From positions 46,016 through 110,015 of the forward strand of contig JAGFJJ010000057.1 of the NCBI GenBank assembly GCA_024102815.1: 64,000 nt of DNA, in the 5' to 3' direction. Positions 25,518 through 34,823 of this stretch are shown piece by piece; position 1 is the stretch's first letter; each line of letters starts with the position of its first letter. The position numbers and the translations under genes were made by a program. The DNA is from Phycisphaerae bacterium (lineage in GTDB: Bacteria > Planctomycetota > Phycisphaerae > UBA1845). Below the pieces are notes generated by a model, which saw only the letters and a program-made list of their open reading frames with translations, ran no database searches and was not told the DNA's origin.

Positions 25518-26948
25518 ATGTTTGATGCCTTATCAGAACGGCTGGGCAATATATTTCGCGGGCTTCGTGGTCGGGGAAAGATCACCGAGGAGAACGTCCG
25601 CGAGGTGATGCGGGAGATTCGTACCGCACTGCTCGAGGCCGACGTCCATCTCGAAGTCGCCCGCGAGTTCTGCGACGAGGTTGCCCAGAAGGCCGTCGGC
25701 GCGGAAGTGATCCAGTCGCTGCGTCCCGCGGAAGTGATGGTCAAGATCGTTCACGACGAACTGGTCCGCCTGATGGGGCCGGTCGATCCGCGCATTCCGT
25801 TCGTGACGCCCGGTCCGACGATCCTGCTGCTGGCGGGCCTGCAAGGCTCCGGAAAGACCACGACGTGTGCCAAGCTGGCGCGGATGCTCATCGAGCGCGG
25901 CAAGCGCCCGATCATGGTGGCGGCGGACCTGAAGCGTCCCGCGGCCATCGACCAACTGGAGGTCCTCGGCATCCAGGTCGGCTGTCCGGTTTACGTCGAA
26001 CGCGATCAGCAGAACCCGGTGAAGGTCTGCCGCAACGGCGTGCAGCAGGCGCGGAAGACGGATCGCGACGTGGTCATCCTGGACACGGCCGGTCGATTGG
26101 CGATCGACGACGAATTGATGCAGGAAGTCGCCCGGGTGGCGCAGGCGACGAATCCGCACCAGGTCTACCTCGTGCTCGACGCGATGACGGGTCAGGATGC
26201 CGTGGGCACGGCCCGGGCGTTCAACGAGCGACTGGAGCTTGACGGGTGCATTCTCACCAAGTTCGACAGCGACACGCGCGGCGGCGCGGCGCTGTCGGTC
26301 AAGAAGATCACGAGCAAGCCCATCAAATTCGTCGGTGTGGGCGAGAAGCTCGACGCGCTGGAGGAATTCCGTCCCGACCGCGTTGCCGGACGAATCCTGG
26401 GGATGGGCGACGTGCTCAGTCTCGTGGAGCAGGCGCAGCGTCAGTACGACGCGGAAGAGGCGGCGCGGCTCGAGAAACGCATGGCCAAGGGCGCGTTTTC
26501 GCTCGAGGACTTCATGCTCCAGCTTCGCAAGATGCGACAGATGGGTTCGCTCAAGGACATCGTCAAGAAGATCCCCGGCATGGGGGACATGATGGGCGAC
26601 CTGGGCGACTTCGACGAGCGCGAGCTGGTGCGCATGGAAGCGGCCATTCAGTCGATGACGCCCAAGGAGCGGGAGAATCCGAAGCTCATCGAGGCCTCGC
26701 GCCGAAGGCGAATTGCGCGCGGAGCGGGATGCGATCCATCGGACGTGAGCCAACTCGTGAAGATGTTCATGCCCATGCGCAAGATGATGCAGGAGATGAG
26801 CGGCAAGTCGATGTGGCAGCGCCTGCGCATGGGGACGCAGTTCTCGAAGATGATGGCCGGCGGCGGGGTGCCGAAACTCAAAGGGTCCACGGCCGACTCG
26901 CGGCGCACGTTGAGCAAGAAGGACAAGCGCAAACGTCGCAAGAGGTGA
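25518..26948 (+). CDS. ffh: Signal recognition particle protein Ffh
   Basis: 476 aa GTPase that binds SRP RNA and targets signal-anchor proteins to the membrane. Motifs in order: N-domain start MFDALSERLGNIFRGL, P-loop GLQGSGKTTTCAKLA, VILDTAGRL, TKFDSDTRGG, then the Met-rich M domain (IPGMGDMMG, MFMPMRKMMQEMSGKSMWQR). The frame is open back to TTG 25374, but that leader is a heptamer repeat array encoding KKATGNGKEATGNRNQATGK, unlike any Ffh; I therefore start at ATG 25518, which has GGGAAG upstream and matches the family N-terminus. The basic C-terminus (KKDKRKRRKR) is longer than in E. coli. Confidence 0.95.
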   Translation: MFDALSERLGNIFRGLRGRGKITEENVREVMREIRTALLEADVHLEVAREFCDEVAQKAVGAEVIQSLRPAEVMVKIVHDELVRLMGPVDPRIPFVTPGPTILLLAGLQGSGKTTTCAKLARMLIERGKRPIMVAADLKRPAAIDQLEVLGIQVGCPVYVERDQQNPVKVCRNGVQQARKTDRDVVILDTAGRLAIDDELMQEVARVAQATNPHQVYLVLDAMTGQDAVGTARAFNERLELDGCILTKFDSDTRGGAALSVKKITSKPIKFVGVGEKLDALEEFRPDRVAGRILGMGDVLSLVEQAQRQYDAEEAARLEKRMAKGAFSLEDFMLQLRKMRQMGSLKDIVKKIPGMGDMMGDLGDFDERELVRMEAAIQSMTPKERENPKLIEASRRRRIARGAGCDPSDVSQLVKMFMPMRKMMQEMSGKSMWQRLRMGTQFSKMMAGGGVPKLKGSTADSRRTLSKKDKRKRRKR

Positions 26949-27163
26949 TGGGCGGCCGACAGCAATTCACTGACTGGTGTCGATTCTTGTCCGAGCGCCG
27001 GGCACGACCCCGAATGATTCTCGTATCGAATTCGTAACGGCGGCTGGGGCGCGCTCGCCTGGGAACAACAGCGGCTGGAACGGGCATCCGGTATTCTATA
27101 CGATGATCGGCCGCGCCAAACGCTGCGCGGACCCTTCGGTCGAACACGGCGGGACACAGGCAT

Positions 27164-30100
27164 TTGGGTACGTGCTCCAGGTTATTCGTGCGACGAATCC
27201 TCCCCTTGATCAGGTCATGCGACGGCAAAGAGGTGCGGCTGTGCGCCGTGATGGGGGGCATGGTGACCCTACTGTGGCTCCCCACGGTTTCCTTTGCCCA
27301 GCCGATGCGCACCGGCATTGAAAAGCCGGAGGTCATGGCGGTCGCCCCCGGGCGGATCGAGGAAGCACCGCCGATTCTGAATCTTCTGCAGAAGGCCGAT
27401 GAGGCGGTCGCCCGTGAAGACTGGAAGCTGGCGGTGGACTCGCTTCAGCGGGTGATCGACGATCCCGGCGGGGCCATGCTCGCCCGCAAAGGCGGCGACG
27501 GCGCGGGGGGGCAGCTCTATGAGTCCGCGCGCCGGACGGCGATACGGGCGGTTTCCGCACTTCCGGCCGAAGGTCTTCGCACGTACCGCATCCTGCTCGA
27601 CGGCAAAGCGAAGGGGCTGTACGAGCGCGCGAAGTCGGAGCGGGACACGGATGCGCTTCGCGAGGTCGTCCGCCGCTATCTTTTGACGCGGTGGGGAGAC
27701 GATGCAGCGGATACGCTGGCTTCGTGGGCTCTGGACGAAGGCCGTCCGGTGGAGGCCGCGATCATGCTCCGAAGCGTCTTCGAGTTCTGCCAGGATCGAG
27801 ACGTGCCGGAAGCGCGGCTCGTGGGCAAGCTCGCCGCGGCATTGGCGATGATGGGATTGATGACGGATGCGACGGTGGAAATCAACAACCACCGGGCACG
27901 CCTGGGGGACGGGGGACTTTTTGACAAGTGGCTCGCGAAAGTGCCGGAAGCAGCGTACGCGCTGCGAAACGGCGCTTCATGCCCCGAGGATGTTGAGACG
28001 ATCCGCGAAGGCGTGTCGGCGGAATCATTCCACCCGACGATCGAGAAAGGGGCGCTGTGGTCCGCGAGGATCGATCTCGCCTTCGGGGGTGACGCGGGAT
28101 CGGCCGATCGGGGTGCCTGGAACCTGGCGTTCCCGGGCGACAGCGTCGAGATGCAGGGGGACTCGATCTTCGTTCGCACACCGACGGGTTGCCTCGCGGC
28201 GGAGGCCGACGACCTTCGTACGCTCTGGCAGCAGCCGGGCGAGTTGCTCGGCACGACCCGCCAGCTTCAGTGGGATACGCGCAACCAGCGTTTTTCGCAT
28301 GACCTGCTTTTTCCCCGGCGAATGGTGATCGACGACTACATCGGCGCGTCGCTGGCGGTGATCGACGACCTCGTTTTGACGGTCGAGCGGCATCGGATGA
28401 ACCTTGCCGACGCCGACCTGACGCCCTCGATGCGCGGATTCAACTTGGGTCGGACCGCACTGCGAGACGAGCCGTTGTCTCGCCTGTATGCCTACGACGT
28501 GAACGATGGGAAGGTCCGCTGGGTGAAAGGGCGGGGCGGGGCGCCGGACGACCCCCTGACCGCCGCCGATTTCCGATCGGTGCCCATCGCGGTCCGCGGC
28601 GAACTGTGGGTTCCGTTCTACCGTCAAAATGATCTTTATCTTGGCGTTCTCGATCCGCAGGACGGTCGCATCCGGCGGGAGATGCTGCTTTGTTCGATCA
28701 CGGGTGTCTGGGACGTGCCCGGCCATGAGATCCGTCCCGCGTACGCTGATGGGATCGTTTTCGTGCCGACGGGGCACGGCCTGCTTTTTGCGGTCGACGC
28801 GACTGAGTTTACGCCGCTCTGGGCGGCGGGGTATCTCTTTCATCCGGCATTCCGATCCGCTGGTCGATCCGATCGAGACGGACAAATCATCTCGGCACCG
28901 CCGGCCGTCGCGGGCGGAGCCGTGATCCTGGCGACGTGGGAAATCCCGCATCTGGCCGCGTTCGATGTGACCGACGGACGACTTCGATGGTCGAAGGATC
29001 TGGACGGGGGCAGTTATCTGCTTGATACGGATGAAGAGCGCGTCTGGCTGGGGGGCGCGGCGATCCGCGCTTTTCGAGCCCGGGACGGTGCGGAACTCTG
29101 GCGGTTCGACGTTCCGGACGCGGCGGCTTCCGGGCAGGCCGTTCTTTGCGGCGACGTCATTTTCGTCCTCACCATGAGCGGGATGATCACGCTCGACAAG
29201 AACACCGGCAGCGTCCTGGAACGGCAGCAGCTTCCCTCCGGAGCGCCGCCGCTGGGGCAGCTTCTCTGCCGAAACGGCGCCCTCTATTCGTACGGCGAAG
29301 ATGGATTGCGCATGTTTCCCGACTTGGCGGTTCGCTACGCGGAGGCCCGCAAGCACTTCGAACAACGCGGAGACGCCGAATCCCGTTTTCAACTTGCTCG
29401 AATAGAGCTTTTCCAGGGAAAGCCGGCCGAGGCCCTGGAGGTCCTGGACGATTCCGCGGCGATGGCTGAAGGGGGCAGCCTTGGCGAGAACCTCCGCCAT
29501 GTGTACGTCGAGGCGGCCGTGGCATTGGCATTGGACGACTCGACTTCCGTCAACCGGTCAATTGAACTCCTTGAGAGAGCCCGCCTGAAAGCCGAGCGAC
29601 TCGATGACCGATTGCGCGTCGGACTGGGACTGACGGAGCGCCAAGCGGATATGGGACGATCGCTGGAGGCGGCGAGCGGCCTGTGGGACATGGTGGTCGG
29701 TCCGGAAGGCGCGGCCTTGGCGGAGACAGAGCCGGGCGTCTGGCAACAGGGATGGCTGGTCGTCGCGCCGCGCATCCAGGCCCTCTGGTCCACGCTCGAC
29801 TCCGATGCGCGGTCGAATCTCGCAGCAGTGATGTCCGAGGGTGTCACCCGGTGGAGCAGCGAGGCACTTGCATCCGACTGGTCCGGCGCGGCGGATCGCA
29901 AGTTGCTGGCCGTGGCGGAACTTGGTCTGGACGAGGGAGTGTCTGACCGGGCGCGACTGGCCCTGGCGGATGCGGCCCTTCGTCGCTGGCGATTCGAGGA
30001 GGCGGAGCAACATTTGAAGTGCTGCGCTCGCGACTGCGCCATGGCTCCGGCACGGAATTCCGCGCGGATGCGACTCGCCGGGCTTTATGCCGACCCAGCC

Positions 30101-31678
30101 CTTCCGTCGTTTGACATGGCTTCGACTGAATTGAGGGAGCTGGAGGCCGCGGCCTTCGATGAACCTGTTCCGTTCGAATGGCTGGATATCGAGGGACCGG
30201 CCGGGCCGCTCGCGTCGATGACCATCGGTCAGTGGGCGACGTCCTTTCGCGAAGATGGAGGGCTGCCTCCATCTGGGGAGCTGCCGCCCGCCATCGAATC
30301 GCCGGCCCATGTCGTCCTGGCGGACCAGCAACGGCCGGCCTGGTCGAGGCCTCCCACGACGGCGGGAAGTCCTCCCCGCGTGGTGCGTTTTCCGGAGGAT
30401 GCTTCCGCTGCGCCGGAGGATCGCGTTCTTCTTGTCGCTTCCGAGGGGCAGGTCGAGTGCAAGGACGCACTTTCGGGACGTGACCTGTGGCGTGCGGCGT
30501 TGACCGCTCCGCAGAGTTTTCCGCAACCCGAGATCAACCAGGCGATGTTTCGCCCGCAGCCGCAGTTTCTGCCCCCGATTGAAAGTGCGGTTGATGGACA
30601 GACGGCCGTTACGGTTGTGCCGGGGACCGGGGTGTTCGCGATCGGAACGAGGAGCGGGAAACAACTCTGGTACCGGCCTAGGCCGAGCGTGCTCGTTGAG
30701 GAGAACGACGAGGTAGCCTGTCGACCCGTGGCGGATTCCGGCGAGGTTTGTCTGGCGCTGGATCCGCACCATGCAACCCTTGTTCGGGCATCGGATGGGT
30801 CCATCAAGTGGCAGACCAACGTCCCCGGAGGGAACATCGGGCAGTTGTGGCTGACGTCGGATCGCGTTATTGCGGCCGATCGAATGCTGGAACAGATCAC
30901 GTTTCTGGATCGGGCAAGCGGTGAGCGGAGGGGGACGGGACGATTCGTACAACCGGGTTCCGAGGCGGAGCCGGTCCGTCTCGTTCTTTCCGGCGATCGA
31001 TTCTGCGGTCCCGAGGCTGGGAAGAGCGGAGACGCCGTGCTGGGTCTGGACGCCAGCACCGGGGACGTGGTCTGGCGCCTGGCGGTGACACAGCCCGTCG
31101 TGCAGATATTCGAAGCTGCACCGGGCTATCTGGGCGTGGGGCTTCTCGGTACCGAATTCCTCCTGGTCAACGCCGAGGATGGTGAACTCCTTCGGACGTT
31201 GTCGGTTCCCGGTGGGCGAGCCGTTCGCGATGGACTGCTCGTCGATGGCACGCTTCTGCTGCAGCAGGTGGTCACGCGCAACAGTCTTCGCTATTCTCGC
31301 ATCTGCGCCGTGGACCTGGCCACCGGAGACGCGGTGTGGTCTCGGGAGAATCTGGCACCGACCGCCTGGCCGGGGCGGGCGTTCGCACTCGCGGACAAGA
31401 GTCTGTTTGCGGTCTTCAGCGAAGCCTCGCCGATTGATCCTACGACCCGTCGCCGAGCGATTACGAACGAGCGACTCTCGCTTGCCGTTCTCGACGTGGC
31501 GAGCGGCCAGCCGATCGGCCCATCGCTCGCCATTCCGGATCCGGCTGCGGCGCAGCGGGTCGCCGGGGATGTGCTTGCGCTGCGGCGTGCCATCATTGTG
31601 GGGACCAACGGGGGTGTCTACAGCTTTCCAACGGAATGGGTCGAACAAGACCACACCTCACTGGACGGGGGGCCGTGA
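27164..31678 (+). CDS. Large exported PQQ-type beta-propeller/TPR protein
   Basis: About 1,500 aa. The start is uncertain: TTG 27164, GTG 27188 and ATG 27251 are in frame; the last gives GGMVTLLWLPTVSFAQ, a signal-peptide core ending in SFAQ. Residues about 60-250 and 720-1000 are helical with TPR-like repeats. Blades of the PQQ/BamB-type propeller recur twice (about 270-720 and 1090-1490): YAYDVNDGKVRWVKG, LAAFDVTDGRLRWSKDLDG, IRAFRARDGAELWRF, ECKDALSGRDLWRAAL, VWRLAVTQPVVQIF. No cofactor site could be identified. It opens the 13-gene unit and overlaps the next gene by 4 bp. Confidence 0.75.
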   Translation: MGTCSRLFVRRILPLIRSCDGKEVRLCAVMGGMVTLLWLPTVSFAQPMRTGIEKPEVMAVAPGRIEEAPPILNLLQKADEAVAREDWKLAVDSLQRVIDDPGGAMLARKGGDGAGGQLYESARRTAIRAVSALPAEGLRTYRILLDGKAKGLYERAKSERDTDALREVVRRYLLTRWGDDAADTLASWALDEGRPVEAAIMLRSVFEFCQDRDVPEARLVGKLAAALAMMGLMTDATVEINNHRARLGDGGLFDKWLAKVPEAAYALRNGASCPEDVETIREGVSAESFHPTIEKGALWSARIDLAFGGDAGSADRGAWNLAFPGDSVEMQGDSIFVRTPTGCLAAEADDLRTLWQQPGELLGTTRQLQWDTRNQRFSHDLLFPRRMVIDDYIGASLAVIDDLVLTVERHRMNLADADLTPSMRGFNLGRTALRDEPLSRLYAYDVNDGKVRWVKGRGGAPDDPLTAADFRSVPIAVRGELWVPFYRQNDLYLGVLDPQDGRIRREMLLCSITGVWDVPGHEIRPAYADGIVFVPTGHGLLFAVDATEFTPLWAAGYLFHPAFRSAGRSDRDGQIISAPPAVAGGAVILATWEIPHLAAFDVTDGRLRWSKDLDGGSYLLDTDEERVWLGGAAIRAFRARDGAELWRFDVPDAAASGQAVLCGDVIFVLTMSGMITLDKNTGSVLERQQLPSGAPPLGQLLCRNGALYSYGEDGLRMFPDLAVRYAEARKHFEQRGDAESRFQLARIELFQGKPAEALEVLDDSAAMAEGGSLGENLRHVYVEAAVALALDDSTSVNRSIELLERARLKAERLDDRLRVGLGLTERQADMGRSLEAASGLWDMVVGPEGAALAETEPGVWQQGWLVVAPRIQALWSTLDSDARSNLAAVMSEGVTRWSSEALASDWSGAADRKLLAVAELGLDEGVSDRARLALADAALRRWRFEEAEQHLKCCARDCAMAPARNSARMRLAGLYADPALPSFDMASTELRELEAAAFDEPVPFEWLDIEGPAGPLASMTIGQWATSFREDGGLPPSGELPPAIESPAHVVLADQQRPAWSRPPTTAGSPPRVVRFPEDASAAPEDRVLLVASEGQVECKDALSGRDLWRAALTAPQSFPQPEINQAMFRPQPQFLPPIESAVDGQTAVTVVPGTGVFAIGTRSGKQLWYRPRPSVLVEENDEVACRPVADSGEVCLALDPHHATLVRASDGSIKWQTNVPGGNIGQLWLTSDRVIAADRMLEQITFLDRASGERRGTGRFVQPGSEAEPVRLVLSGDRFCGPEAGKSGDAVLGLDASTGDVVWRLAVTQPVVQIFEAAPGYLGVGLLGTEFLLVNAEDGELLRTLSVPGGRAVRDGLLVDGTLLLQQVVTRNSLRYSRICAVDLATGDAVWSRENLAPTAWPGRAFALADKSLFAVFSEASPIDPTTRRRAITNERLSLAVLDVASGQPIGPSLAIPDPAAAQRVAGDVLALRRAIIVGTNGGVYSFPTEWVEQDHTSLDGGP

Positions 31679-32778
31679 CAGAATCCATGCTGTGCCACTT
31701 TTTCAATCGGACGCGGCTGCGTAACTGCCCCGCGCGGCGTCTCGTTTCGGCTCTCACGGTGTGTGCGTGGGTGCTCGCGGTCGCGCAACCTGCACGGGGT
31801 CAATCGTCGCCCGTGCGGCCGCTTCCCGCCGGGATCACACCCGAGACGCACAAGGCCATCGATCGCGGGTTGGCCTACCTGGCTCGAACGCAGGATCGGC
31901 AGGGCTCGTGGTCCAACCGGAGCCAGCTCAACGCATATCCGGTAGCGATGACTTCACTTGCGGCCATCGCCCTGATGATGGATGGGAATACGACGACGCA
32001 GGGACGCTACGCGCAGAACGTGGACCGCGCGGCGCGCTATGTCATGAGCTCGGTGACGAGCTCGGGTTTGATCTCGCGTCCAGAGTTTGAGCCGCGACCG
32101 ATGTACGGCCACGGATTTTCGGTTCTTTTCCTCGGCCAGCTTCAGGGGATGACGGAAGATCCTCAACGGGCGCAGGAAATTCAGGATCTCTTGCGCAACG
32201 GGGTGCAGCTCATCGGGCGTGCTCAAAGCTCACAGGGCGGATGGATTTACACGCCGGACGGGCGATCCGACGAGGGGTCCGTGACCATCACGCAGGTGCA
32301 GGCGTTGCGATCCTGCCGTAACGCCGGGGTCGCCGTGCCCAAGGACGTCGTGGACGATGCCATGCAGTACCTCGTGGCGTCACAGAACGCCGATGGTGGC
32401 ATTCGCTATCGCCTCGGAACGCCGGGACCTTCCCACCCGCCGTTGTCGGCCGCCGCCGTTTGCTGCTGGTACAACGCCGGTGAGTATGACAATCGTCACG
32501 CGCGCATGGCGCTGGAGCACGCCAAGCAGAACCTTCCGCCGGAAGCGATTATGGGCCACGACTACTACGCCCATCTATACTTGGCGCAGGCGCTCTACAT
32601 CGGGAGAGACCCTTATTGGGATGAGTACTTTCAGCGGCGGCGGGATTACATGCTGAGTCAACAGCAGGCCGACGGTTCGTTCCAATCGCGTGACGGCGTG
32701 GGGGACATCTACGACACGGCCATTGCGTTGATCATTCTCCAGTTGCCCTTCAATCGGCTTCCCATCATGCAGCGTTAG
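31675..32778 (+). CDS. Exported prenyltransferase/squalene-cyclase-like alpha/alpha-barrel protein
   Basis: 367 aa from GTG 31675, which overlaps the previous TGA (GTGA) and has a GGGGGG run upstream. Signal peptide: hydrophobic VSALTVCAWVLAVA, cleavage near ARGQ. The mature part shows the repeating pattern of terpene cyclase/prenyltransferase barrels: AIDRGLAYLARTQDRQGSW, GVQLIGRAQSSQGGWIY, AMQYLVASQNADGGIRY, RRRDYMLSQQQADGSF. Many planctomycetes encode such exported proteins; the catalytic DxDD motif of squalene cyclases is absent, so it is probably non-enzymatic or a binding protein. The next gene (MoxR) follows after 61 bp. Confidence 0.8.
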   Translation: MTESMLCHFFNRTRLRNCPARRLVSALTVCAWVLAVAQPARGQSSPVRPLPAGITPETHKAIDRGLAYLARTQDRQGSWSNRSQLNAYPVAMTSLAAIALMMDGNTTTQGRYAQNVDRAARYVMSSVTSSGLISRPEFEPRPMYGHGFSVLFLGQLQGMTEDPQRAQEIQDLLRNGVQLIGRAQSSQGGWIYTPDGRSDEGSVTITQVQALRSCRNAGVAVPKDVVDDAMQYLVASQNADGGIRYRLGTPGPSHPPLSAAAVCCWYNAGEYDNRHARMALEHAKQNLPPEAIMGHDYYAHLYLAQALYIGRDPYWDEYFQRRRDYMLSQQQADGSFQSRDGVGDIYDTAIALIILQLPFNRLPIMQR

Positions 32779-32839
32779 CCCGAGGCCGGGCTGCGGAAAT
32801 CGACTCCGTCCGTGAGGATCGGGCGGAATGGAGTGAGTT

Positions 32840-33925
32840 ATGGTTGAACATGCACGACAAGAGTCACAGTCGAACGGCGCGGTGCCGTCCACGGACGATG
32901 TCGCCCTGGCCGAGAAAATCGTCGAGGCGCATCGAAAGTTGCGCAGCGAGCTCGGGCGCATCATCATCGGCCAGGACGAGGTGATCGAGCAGTTGCTCAT
33001 TGCCCTCTTTGCCAACGGGCATTGCATTCTCGAAGGCGTGCCGGGGCTGGCCAAGACGCTGACGATATCCTCGCTCGCGCAGTGCCTGGCGCTTTCGTTC
33101 CGCCGAATTCAGTTCACGCCGGACCTGATGCCCTCGGACATCACGGGGACGGAGGTGATTCAGGAGGACAAGGCATCGGGCATGCGGTCGTTCAAGTTTC
33201 TGTCCGGCCCGATTTTCGCCAACGTGATCCTCGCCGACGAAATCAACCGTACGCCGCCGAAGACGCAGGCGGCGCTGCTGGAGGCGATGCAGGAACGGCA
33301 TGTCACGGTCGGCGGTCAGCGTCACGATCTCGACCTGCCCTTTTTCGTACTCGCCACACAGAACCCGATCGAGCAGGAAGGTACGTATCCGCTGCCTGAA
33401 GCACAGCAGGACCGTTTCATGTTCAAGGTGCAGATCGGCTACCCGACCTACGAGGAGGAGTTCGCCGTGGCGGAGCGAACCACGTCGCAGGAACTGCCCC
33501 GGCTCGATGCGGTCGTCACCGGGGAGGAGGTCAAGCAGTTTCAGTCGCTGGTGCGGCGCGTACCGGCCGCGCCGGATGTGATTCGGCACGCCCTTGACCT
33601 GGTCCGCGCGACGCGACCATCGGAACCGGACGCGCCCGAGTTCGTCGTTCGACTGGTGACCTGGGGGGCCGGTCCGCGCGCGGTGCAAGCGCTGCTGTTG
33701 GGCGGCAAGGCCCGGGCATTGCTGCACGGGCGGCATCATGTATCGGCGGAAGACGTCCGTGCGCTCGCTCGACCGGTTCTGCGGCACCGCGTGGTGACCA
33801 ACTTCTCGGCCGAGGCCCAAGGATATACGACCGACCGTCTGATCTCGGAACTTCTGGACGCGATCGATCCGCATCGCAACGCCCTGGACCAACATGAGCG
33901 TGCCCGCAAGATACTTTCAGCCTGA
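32840..33925 (+). CDS. MoxR family AAA+ ATPase
   Basis: 361 aa. Walker A GVPGLAKT (65-72), Walker B VILADEIN, then the MoxR hallmark RTPPKTQAALLEAMQERHVTVGG and NPIEQEGTYPLPEAQQDRF. MoxR ATPases act as chaperones, remodelling or activating VWA-domain partners, and are nearly always encoded next to DUF58/VWA genes, as here. The stop overlaps the following DUF58 gene by 32 bp. ATP hydrolysis should be intact. Confidence 0.95.
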   Translation: MVEHARQESQSNGAVPSTDDVALAEKIVEAHRKLRSELGRIIIGQDEVIEQLLIALFANGHCILEGVPGLAKTLTISSLAQCLALSFRRIQFTPDLMPSDITGTEVIQEDKASGMRSFKFLSGPIFANVILADEINRTPPKTQAALLEAMQERHVTVGGQRHDLDLPFFVLATQNPIEQEGTYPLPEAQQDRFMFKVQIGYPTYEEEFAVAERTTSQELPRLDAVVTGEEVKQFQSLVRRVPAAPDVIRHALDLVRATRPSEPDAPEFVVRLVTWGAGPRAVQALLLGGKARALLHGRHHVSAEDVRALARPVLRHRVVTNFSAEAQGYTTDRLISELLDAIDPHRNALDQHERARKILSA

Positions 33926-34814
33926 GGTTCTCTCGCGCATTGACCGCCTCGAGCTCCGGGCGCGCTACGTCGTGGAGGGGTTCGTGAGCGGGATGCACAA
34001 GAGTCCGTACAAAGGCTTCAGCGTGGAGTTCGCCAATCACCGGGCGTACGTTCCCGGTGACGACATCCGCCACATCGACTGGCGCGTCTACGCGAAGGCG
34101 GACCGCTATTACATCAAGGAATACGAGGAGGAGACGAACATGCGCGTCCACCTTCTCGTGGACGGTTCGGGTTCCATGGCCTATCCCGAGCATCCCGGCA
34201 CGGACCGCATGACCAAGTGGGACTATGCCGCCACGGCCGCGGCATCGCTCGCGTACCTGCTTCAACGTCAACAGGATGCCGTGAGCCTGACCCTGTTCGA
34301 TCACGAGATACGCCGGCGGTTGCCGCCGTCGGCCAACCAGGCGGGCCTGGTCTCGCTGGCGTCGGTGCTGGAAGAACACCGTCCCGGCGACAAGACGGAT
34401 CTCAGCACACTGTTTCAGACGTTGGCGGATCGCCTGCCGCGCCGCGGTATGGTCGTCGTACTGTCTGACCTGCTCGGAGATGTCGAGGCGATCATCGCGG
34501 GGCTGCATCGCCTGCGCTACATCGGGCACGACGTGCTCGTGCTGCACGTGCTGGATCAGGACGAGATCGAGTTTCCATTCACCGACCGCACGCTGTTCGA
34601 GGGCATGGAGCAGATCGATCTGGAGATTCTCACCGACCCGCAGTCGCTGCGGCGGAGCTATCTCGACGCCGTGGAGAAATTCATCGACCGCATCCGCCGG
34701 GCGTGCCTCGATCAACGGATCGACTACACGTTGTTGAGCACGGCTACGGGGCTCGACGTGGCGCTGACGGCGCTGTTGGCCAGCCGCGTACGACTTCAAC
34801 GGGCACGAGCATAG
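33894..34814 (+). CDS. DUF58 domain protein (VWA-like), MoxR partner
   Basis: 306 aa with no signal or transmembrane segment. The DUF58 signature KGFSVEFANHRAYVPGDDIRHIDWRVYAKAD is split around 40-75, followed by a VWA-type metal-ion-dependent adhesion site DGSGSMAYP near residue 90. Such proteins bind MoxR and pass a conformational signal to membrane VWA proteins. It overlaps moxR by 32 bp and is 9 bp before the next gene. Confidence 0.92.
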   Translation: MSVPARYFQPEVLSRIDRLELRARYVVEGFVSGMHKSPYKGFSVEFANHRAYVPGDDIRHIDWRVYAKADRYYIKEYEEETNMRVHLLVDGSGSMAYPEHPGTDRMTKWDYAATAAASLAYLLQRQQDAVSLTLFDHEIRRRLPPSANQAGLVSLASVLEEHRPGDKTDLSTLFQTLADRLPRRGMVVVLSDLLGDVEAIIAGLHRLRYIGHDVLVLHVLDQDEIEFPFTDRTLFEGMEQIDLEILTDPQSLRRSYLDAVEKFIDRIRRACLDQRIDYTLLSTATGLDVALTALLASRVRLQRARA

Positions 34815-34823
34815 AGGGCGCGC

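Noticed and set aside
26949..27163. SRP RNA gene downstream of ffh
   Set aside because: I looked for the conserved SRP RNA hairpin core and did not see it; a short TATTCT before the operon is not convincing as a promoter.
29558..31654. 698-codon open frame on the minus strand
   Set aside because: Antisense to the large PQQ-type propeller gene, which has repeated domain motifs and a signal peptide. The shadow has no recognisable domain.
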